DNA of 64,000 nt from Chamaelirium japonicum (lineage: Eukaryota; Streptophyta; Magnoliopsida; Liliales; Melanthiaceae). The position numbers and the translations under genes were made by a program. The DNA is taken from positions 29,901,359 to 29,965,358 of the forward strand of contig OX393557.1 of assembly GCA_947650365.1 (NCBI GenBank), given 5' to 3'. Below are positions 23,259-33,774 of this stretch, piece by piece (position 1 is the first letter of the stretch; every line of letters begins with the position of its first letter). A model generated the notes under the pieces. That model made no database searches and had not been told where the DNA came from. It saw only the letters and a list, made by a program, of their open reading frames with translations.

Positions 23259-24142
23259 CACGTTCTCTCTCGTTCTCTCACGTTCTCTCTCTCTCTTCCT
23301 CTCGTTCTCTCATGTTCCTCTCTCTCTCTCTATTTATAGAAAAGGGGGGCTGATGTTGTGGATATGGGTTGGGGATAGGGTCGGTTAAGGGGAAGGGATA
23401 AGGATAAGATATGAAGATATGGGTTTATCATCCCCAAATCTTACCCGATCATTCCCATCCGAATTTTGGATTTTAAACCACTGGGGAGGGAGGTCAAGAG
23501 AGCCTAAATTATGCTAGGAGACTGGGAGGTAGGCTCTACGGCTGGTCGGGCTCGGTTGGAATCCGGGTGCGATTCGTCCATCAACCGGGTTAAAAAGAAT
23601 AATAGGTCATAACTATCAAACCGGAAGTCGGAATAGGGACCGAGAGGATTTGTTGGAAAGGTCTCGTCAACGCGAACGCGTCAGCGCTTGGTATATAATT
23701 TTCTAACTTCTGGATCTCCCGAAAAGAAGAAAAGACTCCAAAACTCAAAATAGCAATAACTATTCACCCGGGTGTCGGATTGACCCTAACTCAAGCTCAT
23801 TGGAAGGCTCTCTCAGAGCCTCATCTAACGTATCTTGTTTCGTTACGATCCGATCACCCGATCTCTTGCAAGAAACAAAATAGCTTCGACTGTCGACCAA
23901 TTATCGCTTTTCTAGGGTTTACCTGCCGGGCTGCCGAAACTGGCTGCGCATACACATGATCGTTGCACGGAACGCACCATCATGACATGCTCGAAGTTAC
24001 GGAGAATGTGAACGTAAAACATCTCATAGGTTTACGATCCATTTATTGGGAAAAAGCCCAAAGAAAAAGTCTGGCTGCAAAAAGACGAAACTAGCCATGG
24101 AGGATTTCTATTATTCTCAAATCTAACACCACAGGTGTTACA
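22660..24142 (-). repeat. 3' LTR of the non-autonomous element (1483 bp)
   Basis: On the minus strand it starts TGTAACACCTGTGGTG and ends GGGGCATGACA. It is closely similar to 27085-28613 throughout, including the GC-rich R/U5 part and the TATA box at 23331-23338. Confidence 0.9.
23331..23338 (-). promoter_or_regulatory. LTR TATA box
   Basis: TATAAATA on the minus strand, followed by (GA)n-rich sequence, as in the other two LTR copies. Confidence 0.6.
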
Positions 24143-25879
24143 ACCTACACACCTTAAAAAAAATTTCGTCCCGAAAATTCAACTACAAAATCCATATATA
24201 CGAGTCCACTCATCTCTACTACCAGAACAAGAACATTATAGCAATGAAAAGTTAAGTATAACGAGAATGAAGATCCTCACTAACACTGCCAACAAGAAAG
24301 CCAAGTTACTACTCCAAATCTTACTAAAAGAAAATCCTCTACTACTCACAATTCTACTCTCTCTACTAACCTAAACATTATACGAATCGACTCTCATAAT
24401 TATTAGGATAGAAATGAACCACCAATTCTCGCATCGATCGCGAATACGAGTTTTGGTTTCCATTTCACATTCTAAGTATTACGGATTAGACCAAAATCAT
24501 GAGTTCTGATCATTAACCCTGCCTTGATAAGGGGCATCATATCCCCCTTATTAGTACCGCCGAGGGGTGTCCTCCTCGGTAGGGTAACTACCAAAACTCA
24601 TAGATTCAGAAACTTAGAATGCACTCAATTGTCAGTGCCGATATAAAAGGTATATCAATGTATATGAGTGCCCATACACCCATATATAATTTATACTTTT
24701 GGTATCGACTCTACAATCATAGCAATGTATACTACACATATGCGCCCATACACATATGCTTAAGTACACATTCAAGAATGATTTGACAAAAGAGATGCCT
24801 CAACTAGTACGCCTAACGTGTATCTAATACTAAACTAAAATCCTATAATATTCCTATGAGACTAACACCTACACTAACCAAACTACCAAATACTACTCAA
24901 GGAACTAAAGAACAAATGCCCGAAAAATCTATTTCTCAAGTGGGTCCAAACTAGATAGCCACGCTCTAACAATAGATAGTCATCTCAATGGCTCAATCCA
25001 AGATGTGGGGACCGATTCTAAACCAGAACTATTATGAGTTGGCTGAAGAAACTACCTACTAGAAAACTAATGGCCAACTAAAATTGACTGAGCAGATCGG
25101 TACCAAGTACTAAATCCTACCCTAAACTAATCATCGAGATAGTTAGACGGAAACCTCGCAACCATACAAAAAAGAGAATAAAGGACCCTAGACAAATAGA
25201 GACAATTTAGAAAAAGGGCAACTGAGGGAACTAGCACAATCTTAACATTCTGAGAATTAAAAGCAATCACTCAAAAGAAACTAAAGCAAACAAAAGTTAC
25301 TAGAATCGAATAATGATTGAAAACAAAGCGAGGTGAATCAGCAGAATAATAATCATTCTTAAGAGTCCAACTGATAAGGTATTCCCAAATTTTATAAACA
25401 TAGGCAATCCATTTGACATCGTCGCTAACATCTTTTTAGTACTCAATTATCTCAATTCAATCTTAACGTCACTATCATCTAGCCAGTGCGCTCTTTCCCG
25501 CGAGTTCCAATAAGAACTGCGAAACAAACCGTCAAAGCCTCCGAAGAGTCAGTGCGAAGCCACAGTATGTCCTCTACCGGACAATCATCATCCACCGCCA
25601 AAGTTCCCTAGGAACAGTGCGTACTCTTTCGCAAGAGTCACTATCAAGGTATCCCGTAATCTACAAACCAAGAGGATTTCAAACTATCACCTGAGATTTT
25701 CATCTCCTGGTGTACTCCTTGAAACCATTATCCCCACGAGTCATCATTATTACTCATAGGATCCATTAAAAAGCACACAAGCTCTACACCAAACTAATTA
25801 TAACCCACGATACACTAGAGAGGTCTAACAAGGAAACTAATTTAATTATTACATCTATATCGAGATAAGGGACAATCCT

Positions 25880-26085
25880 AAAAACACCAACTAGGTCTCT
25901 AATACCAATGGTCAACAAGAATCAAGGAATCCTAAAACACCAACTAAGTCTCTAGTACTAAGGGTCAACGAAGATCAAGGGATCCTAAATACTGACTAGG
26001 TCTCTAAATACTAAGGGTCAACAAAGATCAAGGAATCATAAAACACCGACTAGGTTTCTAGCGCTTAGGGTCAATGAAAAATAAC
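25880..26085. repeat. short tandem repeat in the internal region
   Basis: About three and a half copies of a unit of about 57-60 bp containing GACTAGGTCTCTAGTACTAA and GGGTCAACAAAGATCAAGG. Confidence 0.8.
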
Positions 26086-26704
26086 AAAACCAACAAAAAG
26101 AGTAACCTCACAACCATGCCAGATAAACCATCAAGGATATACATCCTTCCAGATATATTCAAATACATCCATTCCAAAACCAATCAACCAAAATACTAAC
26201 TAGAGTTGAATATCTAGTCCTTGGTCAGCTCCTTACCACTAGAAAGTTCACAAGAATCCATATTAGAAGACTCCCAACCTATACTACGATATAGACTCAA
26301 ACACTATGCTTCTGCCTAGAGATCAAGAAACACCACCCTTGGTTAAGATGTTCCAAGTGGCTCCTTCTTAAGAATTATCACCCGAGTTACAACGACTAAC
26401 TCTAAACCTAAACATTATAGCACATCAGAGTTCTAATACAATCATACTCATACGACATATAGATTGATTCACGATTCTCGATCAATCAAAAACTCAATCA
26501 TAGACAGTTCTTAGTTACAGATCAATTCTTCAAACAAAACCAGTTCTCCAAGTATGATTAACCCTAGGTCCTTATCCTTAGAAATAATCAATATACCACC
26601 ACTAGCTACTACGAGAATTCTATCGACTCACTATCTATACAATCTCTAGAAAACATTCTAAGTTGTAACATCCGCCCCAAACACACAAGATATTGTCCGC
26701 TTTG

Positions 26705-26797
26705 CCCGTGCCCGCACGAGAACTTCCCAGGGAGGTCACCCATCCTGGTACTACTCTCGCCCGAGCACTCTTAACTACAGAGTTCTTACGAATTCCG
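26705..26797 (-). ncRNA. 5S rRNA-derived segment in the leader of the non-autonomous element
   Basis: The minus strand matches the last three-quarters of plant 5S rRNA. It includes the box-A region AGTTAAGAGTGCTCGGGC (26776-26759), GAGAGTAGTACCAGGATGG, and the box-C region GGATGGGTGACCTCC (26745-26731). There are a few substitutions and one inserted C. The first 25-30 nt of 5S are not recognisable, so this is not an intact 5S gene. It lies about 290-380 bp inside the primer-binding site. A TATATAA sits about 60 bp upstream on the same strand (near 26851). The TRIM family Cassandra is known to carry 5S sequence in its LTRs; the flanking sequence (TGAGGGGGGTAGATTATGAC) would fit capture of a Cassandra-type segment, which is inference. 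Confidence 0.82.
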
Positions 26798-27062
26798 TAG
26801 CGGCGCACGGTTTTAAAACGCGTCTTCTATGTTTGGGAGGGGAAATTATATAAGTAGCTCAGGATCTCCTTCTCTCCAGGTGATGTGGGGCTAACTCGTG
26901 GCCTTGTACACCTCACCGCACCTCACCTCACCTCATCCATCTTGGCATTCCCGCCTCAGGAGTCTTGGCTCTTGGCTATTGGCCTATTGGATCTTGGTCG
27001 TCATAATCTACCCCCCTCAGGGCTACACGTCCTCGTATAGGGTTAGACCCCCCCATCCCGAG

Positions 27063-27082
27063 GAGAACCGGCTCTGATACCA
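27063..27082 (-). other. primer-binding site complementary to initiator tRNA-Met
   Basis: The minus strand reads TGGTATCAGAGCCGGTTCTC two bases after the 5' LTR ends in TGACA. TGGTATCAGAGC is the usual plant tRNA-iMet primer site. Confidence 0.9.
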
Positions 27083-27084
27083 GC

Positions 27085-27640
27085 TGTCACGCCCCAGAAA
27101 TCTGAAGACCGATCCTTGGGGTGTGAAATAAGAAAAGGATGGGATTTTGGGTCTGGGGGTTAAATAAAACATGGGAAATTACAATTTTGCCCCCCCATCT
27201 CCTTCTTCTCCACGAGACCGAAACCAGCCGGCCCGATTCCTGCGCGTCGGCAGCCGGTGGGAGGGGCGGCCTGGAGCGCCGGCGAGCACTCGGCCGGCCT
27301 CTCCCGCACCACCCCCACGGAGGAGGCGCGGGGGGAGGCGGCCGGAGCGGCCGTCGGAGCCCGAAGCTCGACCGGAGGGGGCTCGCATGGGGGCTTGGTC
27401 GGAGGTCGGAGGTCACCGGGGAGGGGCTCGGAGCAGCGACGGTGTCTACCCGTGCGGGCCGCGGCAAAGGAGGAGGAAGGGCCGGGGTTGGGTCGCGGAG
27501 GGGATGAGAAGATGAGAGGGGGCTGACCTGGGGGTCTCGGCGTGCTCGCCGGTGCTCCGGCGAGGGGCGGGTCGGTGCTCCATCTCCCTCGATCTCTCCT
27601 CCTTCTCTGTCTCCGTCTCGCTCTGTCTCTCTCTGTATCC

Positions 27641-27675
<35 letters not shown>

Positions 27676-28613
27676 ACGTTCTCTCTCGTTCTCTCACGTT
27701 CTCTCTCTCTTCCTCTCGTTCTCTCACGTTCCTCTCTCTCTCTCTCTCTATTTATAGAAAAGGGGGGCTGATGTTATGGATATGGGTTGGGGATAGGGTC
27801 GGTTAAGGGGAAGGGATAAGGATAAGATATGAAGATATGGGTTTATCATCCCCAAATCTTACCCGATCATTCCCATCCGAATTTCGGATTTTAAATCACT
27901 GGGGAGGGAGGTCAAGAGAGCCTAAATTATGCTAGGAGATCGGGAGGTAGGCTCTACGGCTGGTCGGGCTCGGTCCCGAGCCCTGAACCGGGCTCGGTTG
28001 GAATCCGGGTGCGATTCGTCCATCAACCGGGCTGAAAAGAATAATAGGTCATAACTATCAAACCGGAAGTCGGAATAGGGCCCGAGAGGATTTGTTGGAA
28101 AGGTCTCGTCAACGCGAACGCGTCAGCTCTTAGTACATAATTTTCTAACTTCTGGATCTCCCGAAAAGAAGAAAAGACTCCAAAACTTAAAATAGTAATA
28201 ACTATTCTCCAAAACTTAAAATAGTAATAACTATTCACCCGGGTGTCGGATCGACCCTAACTCAAGCTCATTGGAAGGCTCTCTCAGAGCCTCATCTAAC
28301 TTATCTTGTTTCGTTACGATCCGATCACCCGATCTCTTGCAAGAAACAAAATAGCTTTGACTGTCGACCAATTATCGCTTTTCTAGGGTTTACCTGCCAG
28401 GCTGCCGAAACTGGTTGCGCATACATATGATCGTTGCACGGAACGCACCATCATGACATGCTCGAAGTTACGGAGAATGTGAACGTAAAACATCTCATAG
28501 GTTTACGATCCATTTATTGGGAAAAAGCCCAAAGAAAAAGTCTGGCTGCAAAAAGACGAAACTAGCCATGGAGGATTTCTATTATTCTCAAATCTAACAC
28601 CACAAGTGTTACA
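27085..28613 (-). repeat. 5' LTR of the non-autonomous element (1529 bp)
   Basis: On the minus strand it runs from TGTAACACTTGTGGTG to GGGGCGTGACA and is followed by the primer-binding site. It carries a short GC-rich segment (CCCGAGCCCTGAACCGGGC) that the 3' LTR lacks and that is tandemly repeated in the 4.16-kb LTR. Confidence 0.9.
27749..27756 (-). promoter_or_regulatory. LTR TATA box
   Basis: TATAAATA on the minus strand followed by a (GA)n run. The position is equivalent to 19319 and 23331. Confidence 0.6.
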
Positions 28614-28789
28614 TCATCTGCTGGGAGGTGGATAGCTCAAGCGTGTCGCTGGCAAGGCTCGTATCTTTGAACCACTTAGTGAGCATCTCTTGCCATTGTT
28701 AGCCTGTAGTAACCTTGAAGTTTTGTCTTAGCTTCAAGAGATCTTCCTCCCGAATGATTCCCACAGGCTCCGGAATGGATGTCGATTAA
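28614..28789 (-). pseudogene. Tat integrase, N-terminal zinc-finger part
   Basis: In a frame different from the upstream RNase H frame, the minus strand reads HSGACGNHSGGRSLEAKTKL ... RYEPCQRHA, the H2C2 zinc finger of retroviral-type integrases. Two in-frame stops are present. The sequence is cut at 28613 and resumes at 18462 after the 10-kb block. Confidence 0.8.
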
Positions 28790-30930
28790 GATTGTCTTTG
28801 TTTGTAAAGGACCAATGCATTTGAGCAACATCCCGTTGTGCGATCTAAAATATAGATTTCTCCTTGGAGGCTATAGCATGGAAGCTTCCTTTGAAGTCTT
28901 CTGGCTTGAATTGGATCTTCTGGCATTCTACCTTGTTTGAAGAAGTCAAAGATTGACCATCTCCAATCTTTGAGTTCATGTGTTATGGCATGATTGGAGG
29001 CTGGCTGTTCTCCACCCCCGGATCTTTCTGTAGTGGCGATGACATGTTGCTCGAGGGTAATCTTGGGCGATTCTTGATAGTCGATTTGTATTCGCCTTTT
29101 CCCGAGTGAGTCTCCAAGAACCGAGGCAGCGTTAGCCAAGGCATCTGCCTCTCGATTTTCTGCTTTCGGGAATTGGATGAACTCGGTGCTAGCAAAACGT
29201 TGTTGATGATGTCGCACTAGAGCCAAGTAATGCTGCATTCTTTCTTCCCGGGCCGTGTACTCCCCGTTGATCTGCCTTATGATTAGTTGGGAGTCGCTGT
29301 AGATGGTGAGTCGATCTACCCCCAAGGATTCAGCCATCTCCAGCCCGGAGATGAGTGCTTCGTACTCGGCTTCATTATTGGTAGCGCTGAATCCGAGGAG
29401 AATGGCCTTTTGAAGATGATCAAGTTCGGGGGATACCAAGACTATCCCAATTCCCGAACCGATTGTGCTTGAAGCCTCATCAGTATAGAGTTTCCACCGA
29501 GCTCGCGAGGTAGCAGGAGCCTCAAGGCTTGGATTGGTCACCAGATTGAATGGAGGTTCATCTCCGTCTTCGAGGCGCATATCGACATCTTCCTCCCAAG
29601 TTATGGGGTCTTCTATAGGGAAGTCAGCTAGGAAGACAGCAATTGCCTGCCCTTTGAGTGAAGTGCGAGGTTCAAATTGAATCCCGAGAGCACTCATCTC
29701 GATCACCCATTTGGTCATCCGACCCGCTCGACTTGCCTTGTTGATGATGTCTTTGAGTGGGTGCTCTGAGATCACTGTGATCGGGTGTGAGATAAAATAG
29801 GGTTGAAGACGTCGTGATGCGGTAAGCAAGGCTAGTATGACCTTCTCAATCTTTGAGTAGCGAGTCTCTGCCGGAAGAAGTGTATGACTGATATAGTAGA
29901 TTGGATGTTCGACAACTTCTCTTCTGCTGACCAGGATCGCGCTGATTGCTTGATCGGTGACGGTAAGGTAGAGCCAGAGATCTTCTTTTGGGAGTGGAGT
30001 TGTTAAAATGGGAGCATGTACAAGATAACTCTTGACGTCTTGAAAAGCTTGTTCGCAAGTTGGACTCCACCCAGAGGTATCTGTCTTTCGTAATTTGTCG
30101 AAAAGCAGTTTGCACTTGTCGGAAGACTTCGAGATGAATCGATTGAGGGCAGCTAGTTTTTCAGTGAGGCGTTGCACTTCCTTCCGATTGGTAGGCGATG
30201 GCATATCGAGGATAGCTCGAATTTGGTCGGGGTTGGCTTCGATACCTCTCCAGGTCACAAGGTGACCCAAGAACTTGCCCGATTGAACACCGAAAGCACA
30301 TTTAGCTGGATTGAGCTTCATGCGGTATTTTTGAAGGATTTGAAACGTTTCTGCCAGATCGGAGAGGTGGCTTTCACGATTGGAGCTCTTGGTGAGGAGG
30401 TCGTCTATATAAACTTCGACGTTGCATCCGATTTGATCTTCGAACATCTTTGTGACTAGCCTTTGATAGGTAGATCCAACATTCTTGAGGCCGAAGGGCA
30501 TTACGTTGTAGCAGTAAAGACCTCGGTCAGTCACAAAGTAAGTCTTCTCTTGATCGTCCGGATGTAGCAGAATTTGATTGTACCCAGAGTATCCGTCCAT
30601 GAAAGATAGGAGCTCGTGGCCAGCGGTAGCATCGACGAGTCTATCTATTCTTGGCATGGGGAACGGATCTTTGGGACAAGCCTTGTTGAGATTGGTGAAG
30701 TCGATACACACTCTGACCTTTCCATTTTTCTTTGGGATAGCAACTATATTAGAGATCCAAGTAGGGTACTCTACTTCACGAATGAAGCCTGCTGCGAGTA
30801 GCTTACTGATCTCCTCTTGAACTGCGACTTGTCTTTCTGGTCGGATTGTGCGTGGTTTTTGATTGACGGGCTTCACTCCTTCTTTGATTGCGAGTCGATG
30901 ACACGCGTCATCTGGGTTGATCCCAGGCAT
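28786..30930 (-). CDS. Tat pol: reverse transcriptase, RNase H and archaeal-type RNase H
   Basis: A 714-codon open frame. RT: RVCIDFTNLNKACPKDPFPM, FMDGYSGYNQI, FGLKNVGSTYQ and the catalytic VYIDDLL; then GHLVTWRGIEANPDQI. The Ty3-type RNase H follows (PIYYISHTLLPAETRYSKIE) and is degenerate at its active site. A second RNase H of archaeal type comes after it: WKLYTDEAS, NNEAEYEALISGLEMA, IYSDSQLIIRQINGEY and READALANAAS, with all four acidic residues present. The first Met is internal; the protein continues upstream from the protease. The frame is intact although protease and integrase are damaged, so translation in situ is unlikely to be productive. Confidence 0.93.
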   Translation of the reverse strand: MPGINPDDACHRLAIKEGVKPVNQKPRTIRPERQVAVQEEISKLLAAGFIREVEYPTWISNIVAIPKKNGKVRVCIDFTNLNKACPKDPFPMPRIDRLVDATAGHELLSFMDGYSGYNQILLHPDDQEKTYFVTDRGLYCYNVMPFGLKNVGSTYQRLVTKMFEDQIGCNVEVYIDDLLTKSSNRESHLSDLAETFQILQKYRMKLNPAKCAFGVQSGKFLGHLVTWRGIEANPDQIRAILDMPSPTNRKEVQRLTEKLAALNRFISKSSDKCKLLFDKLRKTDTSGWSPTCEQAFQDVKSYLVHAPILTTPLPKEDLWLYLTVTDQAISAILVSRREVVEHPIYYISHTLLPAETRYSKIEKVILALLTASRRLQPYFISHPITVISEHPLKDIINKASRAGRMTKWVIEMSALGIQFEPRTSLKGQAIAVFLADFPIEDPITWEEDVDMRLEDGDEPPFNLVTNPSLEAPATSRARWKLYTDEASSTIGSGIGIVLVSPELDHLQKAILLGFSATNNEAEYEALISGLEMAESLGVDRLTIYSDSQLIIRQINGEYTAREERMQHYLALVRHHQQRFASTEFIQFPKAENREADALANAASVLGDSLGKRRIQIDYQESPKITLEQHVIATTERSGGGEQPASNHAITHELKDWRWSIFDFFKQGRMPEDPIQARRLQRKLPCYSLQGEIYILDRTTGCCSNALVLYKQRQS

Positions 30931-31136
30931 ATCTTTGAAGCACCAGGCGAAGATGTCGATGTCTGATTGAAGAACGATACCATGTCTCGTGCTTCTGCGT
31001 CGTTGAGACTAGTACCGATGAAGGTTTCATGAGGAAGATCTTCACTGCCGATGTTGATTAGATTGATTTCTTCGATTGAAGGTGAAGCCTCCGACTCGAT
31101 CGGTGGAGGTTCGGACAGTGGGATCTCCTTTGGTTG

Positions 31137-31769
31137 CTATATTGAAGAAGGGCCAGCTTCATCTCTTGTTCGCTTTGCGGGAGCGAGATTTATTCTGCGA
31201 TCTGTTTTTGCAACAGCCGCTTCGCAGGATCGCCCAGTTTGTTGATCTCCTCGAATGCAGACAATACCCTCCCCCGTCGCAAATTTGAGGAGTTGATGGT
31301 AGGAGGAGGAGATGGCATTGATCTGGTGGAGGAATGGTCGACCAAGGATGATGTTGTAGTTGGATGTTCCTTCGACGATTGCGAACCTTACCGAGACTCG
31401 AGTCTCTCGGCTGAGGTCGAGGATGAATCTCGATTCCTCCATTGTTATACTTTGTTCCCCGTTGAAGCCTGTGATCATCGTTGGGACGACTTCGAGACTT
31501 GAGTATTTATGTCCCAGGCGCTTGAAGCAGTCTGAGAACATGATATCGATAGAGCTCCCTGTATTGATGAGGATGTGGTTGACAGTGCTCCCGTCGATGA
31601 TGAGCTTTAGGACCAGGGGATCCCGGTGTGGAGTATGGACTCCTTGAAGGTCAGAGTCATTGAAGATGATGGAGGGCCAAGTTAAGCCCTTGACAGGTTT
31701 CTTGATCCAGGTGTCTTTTTTTGTTCGCTGCAGAGCGAACGTTGAAGATGCGTCGCACTTGCCGATCAA
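31137..31769 (-). pseudogene. Tat aspartic protease with mutated active site
   Basis: The open frame holds a retropepsin fold: LVLKLIIDGSTVNHILINTG, SSIDIMFSDCFKRLG and later YNIILGRPFLHQINAISSSY. The family motif is D-T-G-S-S; here the Asp is Asn (codon AAT at 31563-31565). Cleavage activity is not expected. It overlaps the end of the gag frame by about 110 bases. Confidence 0.85.
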
Positions 31770-33606
31770 CTTCTTTCCCCGTCAATGTTTGATTGTGCAA
31801 CGATCCATGAATGCCAAAGATGTTGGCACGCACACTGATAGGTGATTGATCGGTAGAGATTTGGTGGACCCAGCAAGCTTCTTTCCCTTTTGCGGAGGAT
31901 CGGCGTTGATCTTGTCCGCACTTGACGAACTCTTGGAGATGACCTTCTTTCAGCAAATCCTCGAGATGATATCTCAGTCGGTAGCACCGATCAGTAGAAT
32001 GGACATGGCTGCGGTGGAAATCACAGTAGACTGTTTTGTGTGCTGTGACATTGGTATCAGGCTGTAGAGGATTAGGCCTTCGGAGGAATTCTTCATGTTG
32101 AATTCGATCGAGGATTTGCTCGATTGGTAGAGTGCAATCGGTGAATGTATTCTTCTTCGGAGGGGATCTACGCCTGTCGTTCCTTGGTCGCTTGGATGCG
32201 GGGGGAATCACTGCCTCTGCATTGTGAGCTTTTGGCAGTGTACTTCGGGGTTTCTCTTTCGGCTGGTCGTCGCTTTGTCTCTATCCCCTTTTGGGCGACT
32301 TGATCGTCTTCAACTTCGATTTCCCTTTGGATTCGATCAAACATTGAACCCAGGGAAGGGGAGGATTGCGAATGAAGTCATTATAGATGTGCAGATCGAA
32401 ACGGAGGGCATTCTGGAAGGCTAGCATGATAGCCTCGTCATCCAGATACCGTCCCGAGAGAGTGGCGTGCTCATTACGGAATCTTTGCATGACGCTGCGA
32501 AGACTCTCGTCAGCACTCATCCTCAGCCTGTAGAGGGAGTCTAGCTTCTTCTCCAGCTTCAAGTTGAGCTGATAATGTTGCACGAAGTGGTTAGCCAAGA
32601 CTCCGAACTGGGTGATGGATCCAGCCCGAAGGTTATGGTACTAATCGAGAGATGGCTCGTCGAGGCTCCCGGCGAAGGTGCGGCAGAGCACGTTGTTCTC
32701 TTCTTCGTGCGGTGTCAAAGCTTGCTTGAAGGCCAATATGTGCAGAGTCGGATCTCTCTTGAGGCAATTGAATTTGGGGAGAGTGGGAGTTCTCAACCCC
32801 TTTGGAAATATTGATTAAAACAAACTCCGGTGAAGAGGTCCAGCAGAAGAATATCCCTCTCTACGACCATGCCCTCGACCTGGATGCAGATCGTGAGGCA
32901 AGATCGTGAGGTCTTGTCCGGGCCTTTGAGTAGTGGCCGGATGGAGCCGGTGACGGAGATCCATTCCAGCTTCGTGTTGGAGTGGGAGAGATGGAGAGGC
33001 TCTGCCCTTCGAAGGTGCCCCTTTCATCTGGAGCCTCTCTTGCAAATTGGGCTTCGATGGTGCCCGTCTGACACAGTTGCGACCCAAAGAAGATTGAGAG
33101 GACTCATCATCGATACGATCCCAAACACTCTGCTTCCATGGAGCAGCAGAGGGAGTTGGGTTGCGACGAATCCTCTCAAAGGCAGCGGTGCCCATTGACC
33201 TTCGCAGTTCGGAGTGAATCGATTACCATGGCAGATCAACTCTTTTACCGAATGAAGGGATGGGGAGAGCAATTCCGGCCTCGGAGGCTGCCTTCTTCAG
33301 GGCGTCCCTTTCAGCTGTGAGGGTGGCATTTTGCGTAGCCAATTATAGCAACTGAAAGTCAACCGCCGAGATTTGATAGGTAGATGGTGGGTCTTCAGCA
33401 GGAGCAGGGGTAGTCTGCCCTATCGACTGTCGAGGAGGTGGTGTGATCGGTCGATTGATCGACCTTCCGCTCCCTGAACGAACCCCCATTTCGAGGACAG
33501 CAAGGGGCTGCCCGAAGTTGAGCCGTTGACTCATCGAACGAGTCTTCGGACGAGGTTGACGTGTGTTACTTCCCTCTGGATGATCCTGATGCTTCGTCTT
33601 CGCCAT
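31657..33606 (-). pseudogene. Tat gag, broken into several frames
   Basis: The start is MAKTKHQDHPEGSNTRQP at 33606. Further pieces lie in different frames: 33195-32815 (WKQSVWDRIDDESSQ), 32598-32281 (HYQLNLKLEKKLDSLYRLRM; RFRNEHATLSGRYLDDEAIM) and 32211-31657, which includes CDFHRSHVHSTDRCYRLRYH, the zinc-binding region typical of Tat gag. At least two frameshifts separate the pieces. Confidence 0.85.
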
Positions 33607-33756
33607 TTAGAGAGAGCGAAGGATTCAACAAGATTGCCGGTATCCTAACGGTTGTCTGCTCAACCGAAGGGGCTGGGAAGTTTGACTATCTAGACCGGCT
33701 GTCTGCTCAACCGATCTGATGTTTGTTACAGAACAAACTTGGTTTCTTGTTCAATC

Positions 33757-33774
33757 CCACAGACGACGCTAAAC
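33757..33774 (-). other. primer-binding region of the Tat element
   Basis: Directly after the 5' LTR the minus strand reads GTTTAGCGTCGTCTGTGGGA. I take it as a degenerate primer-binding site from its position; the tRNA was not identified. Confidence 0.5.

Larger units (their letters stand above)
22660..28613 (-). mobile_element. non-autonomous Tekay/Del-like LTR element (LARD-like)
   Basis: Minus-strand element of 5.95 kb: 5' LTR 28613-27085, primer-binding site, 2.94-kb internal region, a tract reading GACGAAATTTTTTTTAAGG before the 3' LTR, and 3' LTR 24142-22660. The internal region has no frame above about 80 codons, so it encodes no gag or pol and would need enzymes from a relative. Its flanks (TCATC at the right end, CTAGC at the left) do not match, so its left end was probably rearranged. 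Confidence 0.8.

Noticed and set aside
26705-26797. A functional 5S rRNA gene
   Set aside because: The first quarter is missing, there is one insertion and several substitutions, and no tandem 5S context.
18458-28618. A single simple insertion into the integrase
   Set aside because: The 5-bp flanks (CGAGT and TCATC) differ, and the block contains three LTRs in two orientations.
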